Positions 45,101 to 56,400 of a DNA stretch of 64,000 nt are shown here, piece by piece. The DNA lies in contig NC_084809.1 in the NCBI RefSeq assembly GCF_963583255.1, positions 8,009,215-8,073,214 of the forward strand, read 5' to 3'. The DNA is from Pyrus communis. Lineage: Eukaryota; Streptophyta; Magnoliopsida; Rosales; Rosaceae. Numbering within the stretch: the stretch's first letter is position 1; the number at the start of each line of letters is the position of its first letter. The notes under the pieces are model-generated. The model saw only the letters and a list, made by a program, of their open reading frames with translations. It was not told the origin of the DNA and made no database searches. The position numbers were made by a program, and so were the translations under genes.

Positions 45101-45375
45101 TGTTTAAGGTCAAAAACTGCCTAGTTAGTGTTTTTAGGCAGTTTTGAGTCTTTTGAACTTGTTTTGAGTCTTTTGGTTTGTCTTAGTGTTTTAAAGTTTA
45201 GTTTTGCATTCTTTGAGTCTAGTATAGTGTTTTATTTTGTGTTTTTACGTTTTTGAGTCAAATCCAAGTGATTAACAATCCCTCCTAATCCCCGGTCCAG
45301 AACGATCCCTACTTATACTTATACTACAATTGTCAAAAAGAAGGTTTAATTTGTGCGCGTATAATTCCCGCATCA
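42144..45375. mobile_element. 3.2-kb LTR-like insertion (probable large solo LTR)
   Basis: Compared with the leader copies at 27650 and 51340, a 3232-bp insert starting TGATAGGAGC and ending CGCATCA splits GGATTCCCC. The flanks GGATT and AAATT form only an imperfect 5-bp duplication. TG...CA ends, a TATA box (43369-43376, TATAAATA), and the absence of gag-pol or a second terminal repeat fit a large solo LTR. The part at about 42500-43365 is strikingly C-rich and G-poor, with many ACATGCATTTCCA-type repeats. Two diverged copies of a segment of about 600 bp follow (about 43680-44290 and 44340-44945). Confidence 0.65.
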
Positions 45376-46042
45376 AAATTCCCCACCATATACAATATAT
45401 TTAAAACTACTATTTAATCGCCGTTTTTTGGTTTCTGATGACTCCAAATTGAAATTTCTATTTCAAAATGAAGTTCTAAACACAATTCAATAAAGAAACG
45501 TACAATGCCAATGACATCAGATTCACCAAACATGCAAATCCAAACTTTTCGCAACCATATTATCCGCAAAACACCTCAAATAATTACAATTAGTGATTAA
45601 GCATAAGATCAAACCTAAAAAACATTTCAAAACCACATGCAAACCAAATTAACCAATGGAGCATCTTCCATGGAAGAAATGGGAGAGATTAAAAGCTCGA
45701 ATTCGAGAGATTGCCAAACCGAACATCAATGCATCAAAACCACCGCCAGATTAGATTCTTGCTTAGCTATTAAGCTTGGGATGTTTAGTGATTAGTTATA
45801 TATATATTCTTAACTATATTGCATGAATCGCAGAAATATAAATCTTGACAGAAAGGAATAACATGAAAAGCAATCTTGTGTGAGAAGATAGAGCTCAGAA
45901 TCTTTTAGAGAGAGATCTTTATACAAGGTATTTCGAAGCCTACTTAATTCTAAAGCTATCACTACCATGGCAATTGCCTACGTGGCATGTATAACTAATA
46001 TCCCCCCTCAATCATTACTGGGATAGTCCAGAGTAAGATCAG
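45376..46042. other. Leader region copy, split by the LTR-like insertion
   Basis: Continuation of the leader of P3 (counterpart of about 27670-28383), non-coding. It lacks about 40 bp of the GTGTTTATTACAATATAACC segment found in the other copies. Confidence 0.6.
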
Positions 46043-46498
46043 CGGCTTAATGATCTTGTTTTCGTTCAATACAACCATAGGTTCTGTTGATTTGTATTTC
46101 CAATGTTCTTTGGTCCAAGAAAACAGATGTTTTGCTAATCAACTATCTTATAGGGTTCATAAGCACAAAGAACAAGAGTACGCGGATCCTATATCTTCTG
46201 ACCACGACAGCATTGCCGAAGAGTGGGTAGCAGAGATGGAGATGCACCAAGAAGACACTGAAAATCCTGATTGGATGTCACTTGATCCCCTCTCTGAGAA
46301 CTCCAGGCTTTTAGAACTTTCGGTTGATGAAGTTGAAGAATTGGGTTCAGGTAACTAAGTTTGTATGGTTTGTAATTTATCGTCGAAGATATAATCTTTT
46401 CTACATCTTGAGTTAAACTAGACAGTTGGTCAATGTACAGGGTATGATGACAATGAAATTTTGAACGGATTGAAAGTGGTTAAAGAAGAATGTTAAAC
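46043..46498 (+). pseudogene. hAT gene 3' fragment H4 (exons 3 and 4)
   Basis: Matches 19979-20457. About 29 bp including the end of exon 2 and the intron 2 donor are deleted (TACAACC joins ATAGGTTC). Exon 3 is complete to LGSG and exon 4 (about 46443-46498) is present. It leads straight into the usual hAT-to-coiled-coil spacer and the orphan exon. Confidence 0.85.
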
Positions 46499-46616
46499 AC
46501 AACGTTGTGAGCCGGCGGGACAGAATGCAAAGACAAACATCTTTATGAGTTCACCACACCACCGTCACTTTCTTCAAGTACCTACGGAAAGCAAGGCACT
46601 TAGCAAACTCGCATGT

Positions 46617-46739
46617 CTAGAGATACTGCTCGGGCCAATTATATTCTTTCCCTGGCATTACTGCAGAGGGACGGAAATTAGGAGGAAAAATATGTGACCG
46701 CGGCCAGCCTTCAGGGATGTGAATTGGTTGGGCAAGTTC
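46617..46739 (-). pseudogene. Orphan terminal exon, unidentified (copy 3)
   Basis: 123-bp copy of the exon at 20578-20700 with acceptor and stop kept and few differences. Family unknown. Confidence 0.5.
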
Positions 46740-47107
46740 CTGCAACAAACAATTACAAGTAGGTAGTTTACATGGTAGAAAAATGAGGCTTTGTAGCTGA
46801 CAATCAAAAATAGTTGTCGAACGAGTTTTCAGTTTTCAAATTTCAAAAACAAAAAAAAGAATAAAAACTGAAAATTAAATACTTATCAAACGGCCATGAA
46901 GTAATTTCATTTAGGGATCCGACCATATGACTCGAAAACAACTGAGACCGTCCTTTTCTTTTCGTATCAACAAACACACAAATTCTTATATTTTCGAAAG
47001 CATCTGCAACCCAATATACAAACTAAATACAAACTTGAATAATACATAACCATCTGTGTTTTGCTTTGCAAACAGCCAAGGGGATAGCAAAAACACAAAA
47101 ACTTGAT

Positions 47108-50100
47108 CTAGTATCGTTTCTCAAGAATGAGGCCAATGATCGCAGACACCATAGCCACTCCCACGATGAACTTAACACTCGACATTGGGGAAGCCTCTGC
47201 CTCTCTTTTCGCTGCAGTCGCTTTAATGCTTTCAACCTACAATTCATCTGAGTCAGAAAGAATATTTAAAAGAAGAATGTGCCCCGTTCTTTGGCCGTCC
47301 AAGAGCTTATATGTGGATTTTTTATTTCAGGGAAATTGATTTCTACCTCTTTTTGCAGTCGAGCTTCAGTTTTCATCAATTTCTCTTCGAGATCCTTGAG
47401 GCAATTCTGCAACAAAAGTTTCTCAGCAACCTCAGCCTTGAGATTTTCAACTCAGATCTTAAAGCAACTTCTCCTGCTTTTTGTTCCTTGAGTTGTCCTT
47501 CAAGGTTGGATATCACTTGCTGCAGTTCCTTCTTAGTATTTTGATGCACTTCATTAAGCAACATGTTCTCATCTGTAAGCGAAGATATCTGTGGCAAACG
47601 AATGTAGCTAATAACCATAAAGCAACAGTATTTAGCCGCAAAATAATTACAAAAAAGTTTGGTGCAAACCTGAGATTCTAGTTTCTGCCCTTGAGAAGAA
47701 TGCTGCTGCATTAAATCTTCAATAGTCCTTTTTGCGGCCTGAAGTTGTTCAACTGATTCATCCTTCTCAGCAACAGCAGTGGAATATTTTGCTTCAAGGT
47801 CACTTTGTTTGGACTCGTATGTAGACACATCTTCTTTAAGCTTTATATTTGCCTCAGCTAGTTTTCTGCTATCTTCTTCATAGGGAGCTGACTTAGTTTG
47901 CAGTTCCTTGAGAGAATTTTGCAACAAAGTTTTCTCAGCAACCTCAGCCTTGAGATTTTCAACCTCAAATTTTAAAGCAGCTTCTCCTGCCTTTTGTTCC
48001 TTGAGCTGTTCTTCAAGGTTAGATATCGCTTGTTGGAGTTCCTTCTTAGTATTTTGATGCACTTCATTAAGCAGGTTGTTCTCATCCGTAAGCGAAGATA
48101 TCTGTGGCAAACGGATGTAGCTAATAACCATAAAGAAACAACATTTAGCCGCAAAATAATTACAAAAAAGTTTGGTGCAAACCTGAGATTGTAGTTTCTG
48201 CCCTTGAGAAGAATGTTGTTGCATTAAATCTTCAATAGTCCTTTTTGCAGCCTGAAGTTGTTCAACTGATTCATCCTTCTCAGCAACAGTAGTGGAATAT
48301 TTTGCTTCAAGGTCACTTTGTTTGGACTCGTATGTAGACACATCTTCTTTAAGCTTTATATTTGCCTCAGCTAGTTTTCTGTTCTCTTCTTCAAAGTGAG
48401 CTGACTTGGTTTGCAGTTCCTTGAGAGAATTCTGCAACAAAGGCTTCTCAGCAGCCTCAGCCTTGAGATTTTCAACCTCAGATTTTAAAGCAGCTTCTCC
48501 TGCTTTTTGTTCCTTGAGCTGTTCTTCAAGGTTAGATATCGCTAGCTGGAGTTCCTTCTTAGTATTCTGATGCACTTCATTAAGCATGTTGTTCTCATCA
48601 GTAAGCGAAGATATCTGTGGCGAACGGATGTAGCTAATAACCATAAAGCAATAGTATTTAGCTGCAAAATAATTAGAAAAAAGTTTGGTGCAAACCTGAG
48701 ATTGTAGTTTCTGCCCTTGAGAAGAATGTTGTTGCATTAAATCTTCAATAGTCCTTTTTGCAGCCTGAAGTTTTTCAACTGATTCATCATTCTCAGCAAT
48801 AGCAGTGGAATATTTTTCTTCAAGGTCACTTTGTTTGGACTCGTATGTAGACACATCTTCTTTAAGCTTTATATTTGCCTCAACTAGTTTTCTGTGTTCT
48901 TCTTCACAGTGAGCTAACTTGTTTTGCAGTTCCTTGAGAGAATTCTGCAATAAAGGCTTCTCAGCAGCCTCAGCCTTGAGATTTTCAACATCAGATTTTA
49001 AAGCAGCTTCTCCTGCTTTTTGTTCCTTGAGCTGTTCTTCAAGGTTGGATATCACTAGCTGGAGTTCCTTCTTAGTATTTTGATGCACTTCATTAAGCTG
49101 GCGGTTCTCATCCATAAGCGAAGATATCTGTGGCAAACAGATGTAGCTAATGACCATAAAGCAACAATATTTAGCCGCAAAATAATTACAAAAATGTTTG
49201 GTGCAAACCTGAGATTGTAGTTTCTGCCCTTGAGAAGAATGCTGCTGCGTTAAATCTTCAATAGTCTTTTCTGCATCCTGAAGTTGTTCAACTGATTTGT
49301 GCTTCTCAGCAACGGCAGTGGAATATTTTGCTTCAAGGTCACGTTGTTTGGACTTGGATGTAGACACATCTTCTTTAAGCTTTATATTTGCCTCAGCTAG
49401 TTTTCTTCTCTCTTCTTCACAATGAGCTAACTTGTTTTGCAGTTCCTTGAGAGAATTCTGCAATAAAGGTTTCTCAGCAGCCTCAACCTTGAGATTTTTA
49501 ACCTCAGATTTTAAAGTAGCTTCTCCTGCTTTTTGTTCCTTGAGCTGTTCTTCAAGGTTGGATATCACTAGCTGGAGTTCCTTCTTAGTATTTTGATGCA
49601 CTTCATTAAGCAGGCGGTTCTCATCTATAAGCGAAGATATCTGTGGCAAATAGATGTAGCTAATGACCATAAAGCAACAATATTTAGCCGCAAAATAATT
49701 ACAAAAATGTTTGGTGCAAACCTGAGATTGTAGTTTCTGCCCTTGAGAAGAATGCTGCTGCGTTAAATCTTCAATAGTCCTTTCTGCATCCTGAAGTTGT
49801 TCAACTGATTTGTGCTTCTCAGCAACGGCAGTGGAATATTTTGCTTCAAGGTCACGTTGTTTGGACTTGCATGTAGACACATCTTCTTTAAGCTTTTTAT
49901 TTGCCTCAGCTAGTCTTCTGCTCTCTTCTTCACAGTGAGCTAACTTGGTTTGCAGTTCCTTGAGAGAATTCTGCAATAAAGATTTCTCAGCAGCCTCAGC
50001 CTTGAGATTTTTAACCTCAGATTTTAAAGCAGCTTCTCCTGCTTTTTGTTCCTTGAGCTTTTCTTCAAGGTTGGATATCACTTGTTGGAGTTCCTTCTTA

Positions 50101-50870
50101 GTATTTTGAAGCACTTCATTAAGCAGGCGGTTCTCATCCATAAGCGAAGATATCTGTGGCAAATAGATGTAGCTAATAACCATAAAGCAACACTATTTAG
50201 TCGCAAAATAATTACAAAAAATTTTGGTGCAAACCTGCGATTGTAGTTTCTGCCCTTGAGAAGAATGCTGCTGCGTTAAATCTTCAATAGTCCTTTCTGC
50301 ATCCTGAAGTTGTTCAACTGATTTGTGCTTCTCAGCAACGGCAGTGGAATATTTTGCTTCAAGGTCAAGTTGTTTGGACTTGCATGTAGACACATCTTCT
50401 TTAAGCTTTATATTTGCCTCAGCTAGTTTTCTTCTCTCTTCTTCAATGGTTGCTGACTTGGTTTGCAGTTCTTTGAGAGAATTCTGCAATAAAGGTTTCT
50501 CAGCAGCCACAGCATTGAGATTTCTAACCTCAGATATTAAAGCAGCTTCTCGTGCTCTTTGTTGGTTGAGCTGTTCTTTAAGTTCGGATATCTGTCGCTG
50601 GAGGAGAAAAACTATCTGTGGCAAACAGATGTAGCTAATAACCATAAGGCGATAATATTTAGCCACAAAATAATTACAAAAAAGTTTGGTGCAAACCAGA
50701 AGTGCCATTAGCTTCCAAATCTCTGTGACTGAATGTTTCAATGGCTTCTTGCAACTTCGTCTCAGCTTCCACAATGCGGGCTTCGGAAGCAGAATGAAGT
50801 TCTAAGGCTCTCGAGTGCTTATCTGTTAATTCTTCAACACTGCTCTTGTGCAAAGGCTTTGAACTGCATC
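47108..50870 (-). pseudogene. Rearranged PICC-type coiled-coil gene, copy P4 (longest array)
   Basis: The longest rearranged copy. From 5': a KSSVEELTDKHSRAL exon (from 50870), an intron, an exon starting IVFLLQRQISELKEQ, then six 81-bp introns at exact 513-bp steps, and the fused 129-bp terminal exon (47108-47236) with the tail anchor. Exons and introns are open together for 935 codons (47376-50183), with no nonsense codon. Defects: a one-base deletion near 47450 takes the last coiled-coil exon out of frame before the anchor, and the intron after EANGTSG is phase 1 while the next exon needs phase 0. No start codon is apparent. Unit order matches P1, so P1 and P4 are duplicates of one array. 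Confidence 0.83.
47589..50696 (-). repeat. 513-bp exon-intron tandem array, P4
   Basis: Intron donor ends at 47669, 48182, 48695, 49208, 49721, 50234 and 50696. The first five steps are exactly 513 bp and the last is 462. All introns are 81 bp, phase 0 and free of in-frame stops. Exons show two flavours: YESKQSDLE with ENDESVEQL or EKDESVEQL, and CKSKQRDLE with EKHKSVEQL. Confidence 0.95.
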
Positions 50871-50996
50871 CTAACAGCATGTGTAAAAACAAGGAAGAGG
50901 ATGCACCAACTCATTAGTGGGTAAAGTCTTTTGGCAGCGTCCCGACTCCAAACAAAAACAAAAATAAAAAGATGCAAGACAATTCGAAGACAATAC

Positions 50997-51074
50997 CTGG
51001 TGACTGGCAAGACGACCGATCATCCAACTCACTGACAACTGGCTTTGCCCTTGGATCAACAACTTCAAACAAAT
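50997..51074 (-). pseudogene. Captured golgin-84-like exon 2 (copy 3)
   Basis: 78-bp exon as at 27321-27398, with intact splice sites and DLFEVVDPRAKPVVSELDD. It lies at the same distance upstream of the KSSVEEL exon of P4. Confidence 0.6.
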
Positions 51075-52062
51075 CTGAGGCCAAGGGAAAAAGTTACAAA
51101 CTTTACACATCAAGGGCACAAGAAATGTCGCGGTAATACAAGGAACTCTGACGTGGAGCTTCTACAGGGATGATCTATATAGTAAACGATCGTATCCTAT
51201 GGACCAGATCGAACTGACAATACTGGTTTGATACCAAGAAGAACACGATTGATCAAGGGCACATGCTAATATGAATAACTAGCCAGATTTCTCTGGCTCA
51301 CTTTCATATCATATTCGCAGAATTCATGAAATGTGGATTCCCCACTATATACAATATATTCAAAACTACCATTTAATCGCCTTTTTTCGGTTTCTGATGA
51401 CTCCAAATTGAAATTTCTATTTCAAAAAGAAGTTGTAAACACAATTCAATAAAGAAACGCGCAATGCCAATGACATCAGAATCACCAAACGTGCAAATCC
51501 AAACTTAACCCGGTTTTCGCAACCATATTATCTGTAAAACACCTCAAATAATTACAATTAGTGATTAAGCATAAGATCAAACCTAAAAAACATTTCAAAT
51601 CCAAATGCAAACCGAATTAACCAATGGAGCAGCTTCCACGGAAGAAATGGGAGAGATTAAAAGCTCGAATTCGAGAGATTGCCTAACCGAACAGCAATGC
51701 ATCAAAACCACCGCCAGATTAGATTCTTACTTAGCTATTAAGCTTGGGATGTTTAGTGATTGGTTATATATATTCTTAACTATCTTGCATGAATTGCAGA
51801 AATATAAATCTTGAGAGAAAGGAATAACATGAAAAGCAATCTTGTGTGAGAAGATAGAGCTCAGAATCTTTTAGAGAGAGAGAGTGTTTATTACAATATA
51901 ACCAACCGATTGCAAATGAGAGAGGGAAAAGATCTTTATGCAATGTATTTCGAAGACTACTTAATTCTAAAGCTATCACTGACATGGCAATTGCCTACGT
52001 GGCATGTATATCCAATATCCCCCCTCAATCATTAATGGGATAGTCGAGATTAAGATCAGCGG
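51075..52062. other. Leader region of copy P4
   Basis: Non-coding counterpart of 27399-28383, uninterrupted, with the same LTR-like piece near 51840-52045. Confidence 0.6.
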
Positions 52063-52430
52063 CTTAATGATCTTGTTTTCGTTCATTACAACCTCAGACT
52101 AAAACACAAGTGGAAACCATAGGTTCTGTTGATTTGTATTTCCAATGTTCTTTGGTCCAAGAAAACAGATGTTTTGCTAATCAACTGTCTTGTAGGGTTC
52201 ATAAGCAGAAAGAACAGGAGTACGCGGATCCTATATCATTTGACCGCGACAGCATTGCCGAAGAGTGTGTAGCAGAGATGGAGATGCACCAAGAAGACAC
52301 TGAAAATCCAATACAGCATTCTTTTGGAAGCAACAACAAACTGGGATCGGACTCATTTCTTTCTCACTAAAGTTGAACGCAGATATTACAGTTGTCTCCC
52401 TCCCTTCACTAGTACTACAAGTCCACATAC
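52063..52430 (+). pseudogene. hAT 3' fragment plus segment X (copy 3)
   Basis: Third copy of the hAT exon 2 end, intron 2, exon 3 piece (to about 52309) followed by segment X (52310-52430). X is followed here by CTGTAGTACTCGTTGG and unique sequence. Confidence 0.85.
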
Positions 52431-52870
52431 CTGTAGTACTCGTTGGTCTACCTAAATGCAAAGGAAAAATGAACACCAACAACATAAACACAACAAACCT
52501 GGAAGACAGAAACAAAAAAGCAAAGCCAAAAAGAACCGAATTGGCAACATTAAACCAAAACCTACAGTAAGTGCACCAGAAAAGAAAGCAACCCACGAGT
52601 ACTACAAGTCCAATTCAATCCAAAAGTCGCAATCTTTGATATACACGTGCAAACAAAGCATCCTCGATATCACCGGTTTCGTCAGCGTCGAATCATCTTT
52701 GACTCGGAAACGATAAAGGGCGACGAGGATTGCAGATATCAAGAATTTGAGTGACACTGCACAGACATGTGAAAGACGGATGAGAGAGAAAGAGATGGGT
52801 CTGCGAAATATGGGTTTCACTTAACCCGTTTCTACGCGAAATATGGGATATAAAAGGATCTGAAAGTAGG
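52431..52870. other. Unique spacer with an exon-like minus-strand stretch
   Basis: Not duplicated elsewhere in the window. The minus strand is open across about 52602-52820 and encodes a short hydrophobic piece (SLKFLISAILVALYRFRV). I cannot identify a gene, and splice context is unclear. Confidence 0.3.
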
Positions 52871-52879
52871 AGGACAAAT

Positions 52880-52930
52880 ATGTGATCGCGGCCAGCCTCC
52901 AGTGATGTGGATTGGTTCGGCAAGTTCCTG
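52880..52930 (-). pseudogene. Orphan exon remnant next to the intact coiled-coil gene
   Basis: Only the acceptor side of the orphan exon remains (GCAG acceptor, ELAEPIHI...GWPRSHI), with substitutions and loss of the 3' half. It shows that this exon was already in the downstream flank of the progenitor gene. Confidence 0.5.
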
Positions 52931-53409
52931 CAACAAACAATTACGAGTAGGTAGTTTACATGGTAGAAAAATGGGGCTTTGTAGTTGACAATTAGAAATA
53001 GTTGCCGAACGAGTTTTCAGTTTTCAATTTTTGAAAAAGAAGGATAAAAACTGAAAATGAAATGCTTATCAAACGGCCCTAAACTAATTTCATTTAGGGA
53101 TCCGACCATATGACTCACAAACAACTGAGACCGTCCTCATTTCATATCAACAAACGCATAAATTCTTATATTTTCGAAAGCATCTGCAACCCAATACACA
53201 AACTAAATACAACCTCCAATAACACATAATCATCTGTGTTTTGCTTTGCAAACAATAAATATCCTGACCAACAACCTCTCAAAAACCAAGCTTGAAAGCA
53301 CAAAAACAAAGCCTTCAATCTTTCTGTGGATAATGTCCACAAAGCGAAACAATTAACGAAGTAATCAACCAAAACCTGACGGACAAACCCGAAAACACAA
53401 AAACTTGAT

Positions 53410-56400
53410 CTAGTATCGTTTTCCAAGAATGAGGCCGATGATCGCAGACACCACAGCCACTCCCACGATGAACTTAACGCTTGTCATTGGGGAAGCCGCA
53501 GTTGTATGTGTATGGATATCTGCAGATGATGAGGTTTGAGCAGGTGTTGCTTCTGACTTCTTCTTGCTCTTCCTTTTCGATGGAGTTGAAATGGTTGATC
53601 CAATGTCCCTGGATTTCACTTCCAGTCCAGCTACACTGCCTCCATCACCCTGCAACACGATCATTTAAACATAAGTAAATTTAGTCTCCCGCTCGAATTC
53701 TTGTAAGTTAAAAGCCTTGTGCAAGCTGAAACCCTTTTGGTATGGTTTAATGTTTTCATTTCCCCGAGTTGTTTTCGACAATTAAGTCCAAAAAATTGAC
53801 ATTTACTGAGAGCTTAAGATTACGTAACTAGCGTATGCTGTTTTCGGAATTTCTACTGTGGTGGTAACTATAAAGTGAGTTGGAAACAGAAATAAACATA
53901 CCCTTTCTGTTACTTTGGTATCTGCCAGCTGCACTTTCTGCTCGAGCTCTTTGACTTGCTTATCTAGAAGAGCGATTTCTTTATTCTTAGCTTCAAGTTC
54001 TTCAAGAGAATGCTTCAACGATGCTTCTCGTTCCAGGTCCTTTTGAGAATCTGCTTCCTTCTGTTGAATAGGGAATTCAAACATGAACGTTTTAGCCGGC
54101 ATTAAATTCCTTTTGTAGAGAATTGTCAGCGCACAGTTTAAGTAAAAGAAATCTTGAAATTGATCGGTTCCTAACCTTTTTGGAAACAGTGGCATGAGCA
54201 AGTTGTAACTCGCTCCGGAGTTTTGTGACTTGTTCATTCAATAAATCTCTGTCATGGACCTTATGCGCATGATCGTCCAATTTTGAAGTCAACTCTACCT
54301 CTCTTTCCGCTGCAGCCGCCTTAATGCTTTCAACCTACAATTCGTCTGAGTCAGAAAGAATGTTCAAAAGATGAATGTGCCCCATTCTTTGGCCGCCCAA
54401 GAGCTTATCTGTGTTTTTTTTTTTCATGGAAATTGATATTCTACCTCTTTTTGCAGTTGAGCTTCAGTTTTCAACAATTTCTCTTCGAGTTCCTTGAGAG
54501 AATTCTGCAACGAAGGTTTCTCAGCAACCTCAGCCTTGAGATTTTCAACCTCAGATTTTAAAGCAGCTTCTCCTGCTTTTTCTTCCTTGAGCTGTTCTTC
54601 AAGGTTGGATATCAATTGCTGGAGTTCCCTCTTAGTATTTTGATGCACTTCATTAAGCAGGCTGTTTTCATCCATAACCGAAGATATCTGTGGCAAACGA
54701 ATGTAGCTGATAAGCATAAAGCAACAATATTTAGCCGCAAAATAATTATAAAAAAGTTTGGTGCAAACCTGAGATTGTAGTTTCTGCCCTTCAGAAGAAT
54801 GCTGCTGCGTTAAATCTTCAATGGTCCTTTTTGCAGCCTGAAGTTGTTCAACTGTTTCGTCCTTCTCAACAATGGCAGTGGAGCATTTTGCTTCAAGGTC
54901 ACTTAGTTTGGACTCGTATGTAGACACATCCTCTGTAAGCTTTATATTTGCCTCAGCTAGTTTCCTGCTCTCTTCTTCAAAGTGAGCTGACTTGGTTTGC
55001 AGCTCCTCAACAAAACTCTCCAGATTCTTCAGCTTTGATAGACTTTCTTCTAGCTCTGCATTTCTGGTTTCAGAAACCGCAGATGTTTCTCGAACTTGCT
55101 CTTCATACAATTTTATTTGGCCTTCTAGGGCATTTAGCTTCTCCAGCAAGTCGTTAGCTTCCAAATCCCTCTGACTCAATCTTTCAATGGCTTCTTGCAA
55201 CTTCGTCTCTGCTTCCACAATGCGGGCTTCGGAAGCAGAATGAAGGTCTAAGGCTCTTGAGTGCTTATCTGTTAATTCTTCAACACTGCTCTTGTGCAAA
55301 ACAAGTTCTCTTGTAGTGGCTTCAGTTTCAGATAGAGCAGCATTCAACGATTCCTGCAATTCATCAATCTTGCATTTCAGCTGAACATTCGTCTCAACTA
55401 GCATTTCGTTTTCTGAGAAAGGCTGAGAAGCTTTGTTTTCTGCTTCCAAGATCTGTTTTCTGAGTTCTTCATTGGTACTTTCGGAAGATGCCAATTTAGC
55501 CAAGCTGTTGTCCAGCTCTTCTTTCAACGATGCAGATTTCCCCGCTGCTTCAGCAATATGCTCGTCATAAATCTTCACCTGATCGTCAAGAATCTTTAGT
55601 TTCTCAAGCAGAGAATTTGCCTCGGCATCCCTGTTAGTGAAGCGCTCTATTGTTTCTTGAAGTTTGATCTCTGAATCCCTCACTAGGGTTTCATGTAGCG
55701 CTTCAAGCTCTGATTTCTTTGACATTGTTTCCTCTATTACTTTGCCTTGTTGCTCCAGTTGCTCCTCCGCACATTTGAGTTTCTGTATGACCTCGCCTTC
55801 TCTGATTCCAGCAGTATTCAGATCATTTTCAATGCTTTCCAATTTCTCTTGAGTCATCTTCAATTCTTCTCTTAAGACCTCCACCAATTTTTCTGATTCG
55901 GAAAACTTCTCAGTAAAACTACTCGATGCATCCTCCAACCTTTTCTTCTCTTCTGTGGCAACATTCAAGGCTTCAAACAACTCCCTTCCCTTTTTGTTGG
56001 CCACTTCCAGGTCAACTTCAAGGCTAGATGTTCTCGCTTGGAATGCCTCGAGTTCAGAAGCAAGTTCAGATACCTTGTTAGAGTAATTCCCAGAATCTGC
56101 TTCTGCCTCCTGACATTTCTTTTCCAAACCAGTTATTTGTTCCTCGAGTTCTTGAATTCTGGACTTCTCTGTTTCAAGCATCAACTCCAGCTCGCTCACC
56201 TTTTTACCAGTATCCTCCACTTTGGTATGAGAAATTTGGACCAAATCTTCAAGTTCGAGGCTTCGCTGATGGTGTTCAGTGGCCCGGACCTCATGTTCGG
56301 CACATTTCTCGGAGGCAGTCTTCAGTTCCTCCTGAAGATCTGAATATTGCAAAGTTGACTGGTTTAATGCAGATTCCAGCTGGCCTATCTTCTCTTGGTA

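Noticed and set aside
47376..50183. A single 935-codon gene on the minus strand
   Set aside because: The frame runs through seven or so 81-bp segments with GT...CAG borders that are introns by comparison with the progenitor gene. It is an exon-intron array, not one exon.
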